Program-made: the position numbers and the translations under genes
The notes under the pieces: generated by a model
The model's input: only the letters and a program-made list of their open reading frames with translations
The model's database searches: none
Told to the model about the DNA's origin: nothing
In this document: positions 7,584 to 8,541 of the stretch, in pieces
Layout: each line of letters opens with the position of its first letter
Numbering within the stretch: the stretch's first letter is position 1
Source of the DNA: an uncultured Chitinophagaceae bacterium
Lineage (GTDB): Bacteria; Bacteroidota; Bacteroidia; Chitinophagales; Chitinophagaceae
DNA length: 8,541 bases
NCBI GenBank assembly: GCA_946885665.1
Contig: CAMPGT010000169.1
Location: 1-8,541, forward strand
Direction: 5' to 3'

Positions 7584-8366
7584 ATGGCACAAATAAGAGA
7601 GCTGACTGCCAACAGGATGAAAGTAAAGATTTATGAAAACAGAACGCAGATGGGCGATGAGGCAGCTTATGAGGTAAGCAAAAAAATAGAGGAGCTGTTA
7701 ACGGATCAGCAATTCGTAAATATCATTTTTGCGGCTGCGCCTTCGCAAAACGAATTTTTATCCGCTTTGTCGAAACGGAAAAATGTGGATTGGAGCAAGG
7801 TGAATGTATTTCACATGGATGAATATGTGGGGTTGGACGAAGAAGCGCCACAGCGGTTTGGCCAGTTCTTAAAGGAAAGACTATTTGGTAAGGTGCCTGT
7901 TAATAAAGCGTATTACATAAATGGCAACGCTGAAAATCTCGATGATGAATGTCAAAGGTATTCCGGCCTTCTGCAACAATATCCTACAGACATTGTTTGC
8001 ATGGGCATTGGGGAGAACACGCATATCGCGTTTAATGACCCGCATGTTGCCGACTTTAATGATCCGAGGGGCGTAAAGGTTGTTGCATTGGATGAAATTT
8101 CCCGGCAGCAACAGGTAAACGATGGTTGCTTCGACAGTATTGACGATGTTCCCACATTTGCTATCACGCTCACGGTGCCTGCATTGCTTCAGGCAGATGC
8201 TATTTTTTGCCTCGTGCCCGGCAGGAACAAGGCTTCGGCAATAAATTATACGATAAACAGCGAAGTGAATGAGAGTTATCCGTCCACCTCACTCAGGAAT
8301 CATCACAATGCCATTCTTTACCTTGATAAGGATAGTGCAGCCAAATTGGAAGGGGTCATTTTTTGA
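7584..8366 (+). CDS. nagB: Glucosamine-6-phosphate deaminase family protein
   Basis: Cytoplasmic aldose-ketose isomerase/deaminase expected to convert glucosamine-6-phosphate to fructose-6-phosphate and ammonia. The family core FHMDEYVGL (76-84, with D79) and GIGENTHIAFNDP (141-153, with H147) are clear, and LVPGRNKASAI carries the phosphate-site lysine K216. NGNAENLDDECQRY (113-126) is also typical. It departs from E. coli NagB in several key places: the catalytic Asp in GNDGH is E144 here, the glutamate in FNEP is D152, and the N-terminal phosphate loop LPTGGTP is replaced by FAAAPSQNEF (49-58). These look like traits of a NagB-like subfamily rather than damage, since the frame is intact at 260 residues. 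ATG 7584 is chosen; ATG 7617 would drop 11 residues. Position two genes after nagA supports the role. A deaminase or isomerase for a related sugar phosphate is the alternative. Confidence 0.87.
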   Translation: MAQIRELTANRMKVKIYENRTQMGDEAAYEVSKKIEELLTDQQFVNIIFAAAPSQNEFLSALSKRKNVDWSKVNVFHMDEYVGLDEEAPQRFGQFLKERLFGKVPVNKAYYINGNAENLDDECQRYSGLLQQYPTDIVCMGIGENTHIAFNDPHVADFNDPRGVKVVALDEISRQQQVNDGCFDSIDDVPTFAITLTVPALLQADAIFCLVPGRNKASAINYTINSEVNESYPSTSLRNHHNAILYLDKDSAAKLEGVIF

Positions 8367-8438
8367 TCGTGGTTGCTTTTTTTAATCCGTATTGATTGTA
8401 GTTAGTGATACTAAATAAAACGCCTAAAACGATTTGAA

Positions 8439-8541
8439 ATGGGTAACAATGAATATTCGCGGAGGAGGTTTATGAACAGATGCTTTGCTTCTGTTGGTGT
8501 GTTTTTCGGGGGAGTACTGACGTTCGCCGGTTGTAATTCGG
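8439..8541 (+). CDS. Start of a Tat-exported or lipoprotein gene, cut by window edge
   Basis: Only 34 codons are present and the frame stays open to the window end. From ATG 8439 the protein begins with SRRRFMN (residues 7-13), a very good twin-arginine motif, then a hydrophobic stretch (ASVGVFFGGVLTFAGC, 17-32) ending in a lipobox-like FAGC with C32. This predicts a Tat-exported lipoprotein or a cleaved Tat substrate. A second in-frame ATG at 8472 would give a plain Sec lipoprotein signal, and it is preceded by a strong Shine-Dalgarno-like sequence. The Tat reading is preferred because such motifs are common in this kind of operon and Shine-Dalgarno sites matter little in Bacteroidota. The gap after nagB is 72 nt. 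The mature protein is outside the window, so no function can be given; another Gfo/Idh/MocA oxidoreductase is only a guess from context. Confidence 0.7.
   Translation, partial: MGNNEYSRRRFMNRCFASVGVFFGGVLTFAGCNS
8463..8468 (+). promoter_or_regulatory. Shine-Dalgarno-like AGGAGG before alternative ATG 8472
   Basis: The sequence GGAGGAGGTTT ends directly before ATG 8472 and looks like a strong ribosome binding site with a short spacer of 3 nt. It also encodes the arginines of the Tat motif if translation starts at 8439 (codons cgg agg agg), so it may be a by-product of arginine codons. It matters because it decides between a Tat and a Sec leader for the truncated last gene. Confidence 0.3.

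Noticed and set aside
8337..8383. A possible terminator after nagB: GCAGCC and GGTTGC before seven T residues
   Set aside because: The stem is 6 bp with a wobble pair and a loop of about 28 nt, and it overlaps the end of the gene; the T-run alone is not enough.

Overview
The window reads as one catabolic operon from a member of the Bacteroidota. Nine genes all lie on the + strand. The clues to the host are A-rich start regions mostly lacking a Shine-Dalgarno sequence, several GTG/TTG starts, Tat-exported Gfo/Idh/MocA and amidohydrolase proteins, and a sugar-type SSS symporter. The family mix suggests a free-living, Chitinophagaceae-like polysaccharide user. That placement is inference, not something the sequence proves.

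Left part (21-3722), mostly envelope-targeted: a Tat-exported amidohydrolase with an intact metal site; an overlapping amidohydrolase-fold paralogue that has lost every recognisable metal ligand; a Tat-exported Gfo/Idh/MocA oxidoreductase; and a ThuA-domain protein with a probable signal peptide. Middle (3790-5256): a sodium:solute symporter of the SSS family. Right part (5268-8366), cytoplasmic: N-acetylglucosamine-6-phosphate deacetylase (NagA), a second Gfo/Idh/MocA oxidoreductase resembling the WlbA/NtdC type, and glucosamine-6-phosphate deaminase (NagB). The right edge cuts a gene that begins with another Tat-like or lipoprotein signal.

How the genes may work together: NagA and NagB turn GlcNAc-6-phosphate into glucosamine-6-phosphate and then fructose-6-phosphate, so the end of the pathway is amino-sugar catabolism. 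The other genes are not part of a standard nag operon. A working model is that a modified or glycosidically linked amino sugar is oxidised and/or hydrolysed in the periplasm, imported by the symporter, re-reduced or rearranged by the cytoplasmic oxidoreductase, phosphorylated by a kinase not present here, and fed to NagA and NagB. The substrate is not determined by the sequence.

No rRNA, tRNA, CRISPR array, insertion sequence, transcription regulator or convincing intrinsic terminator was seen. Intergenic gaps are at most 72 bp, so no stretch over 300 bases lacks a gene.
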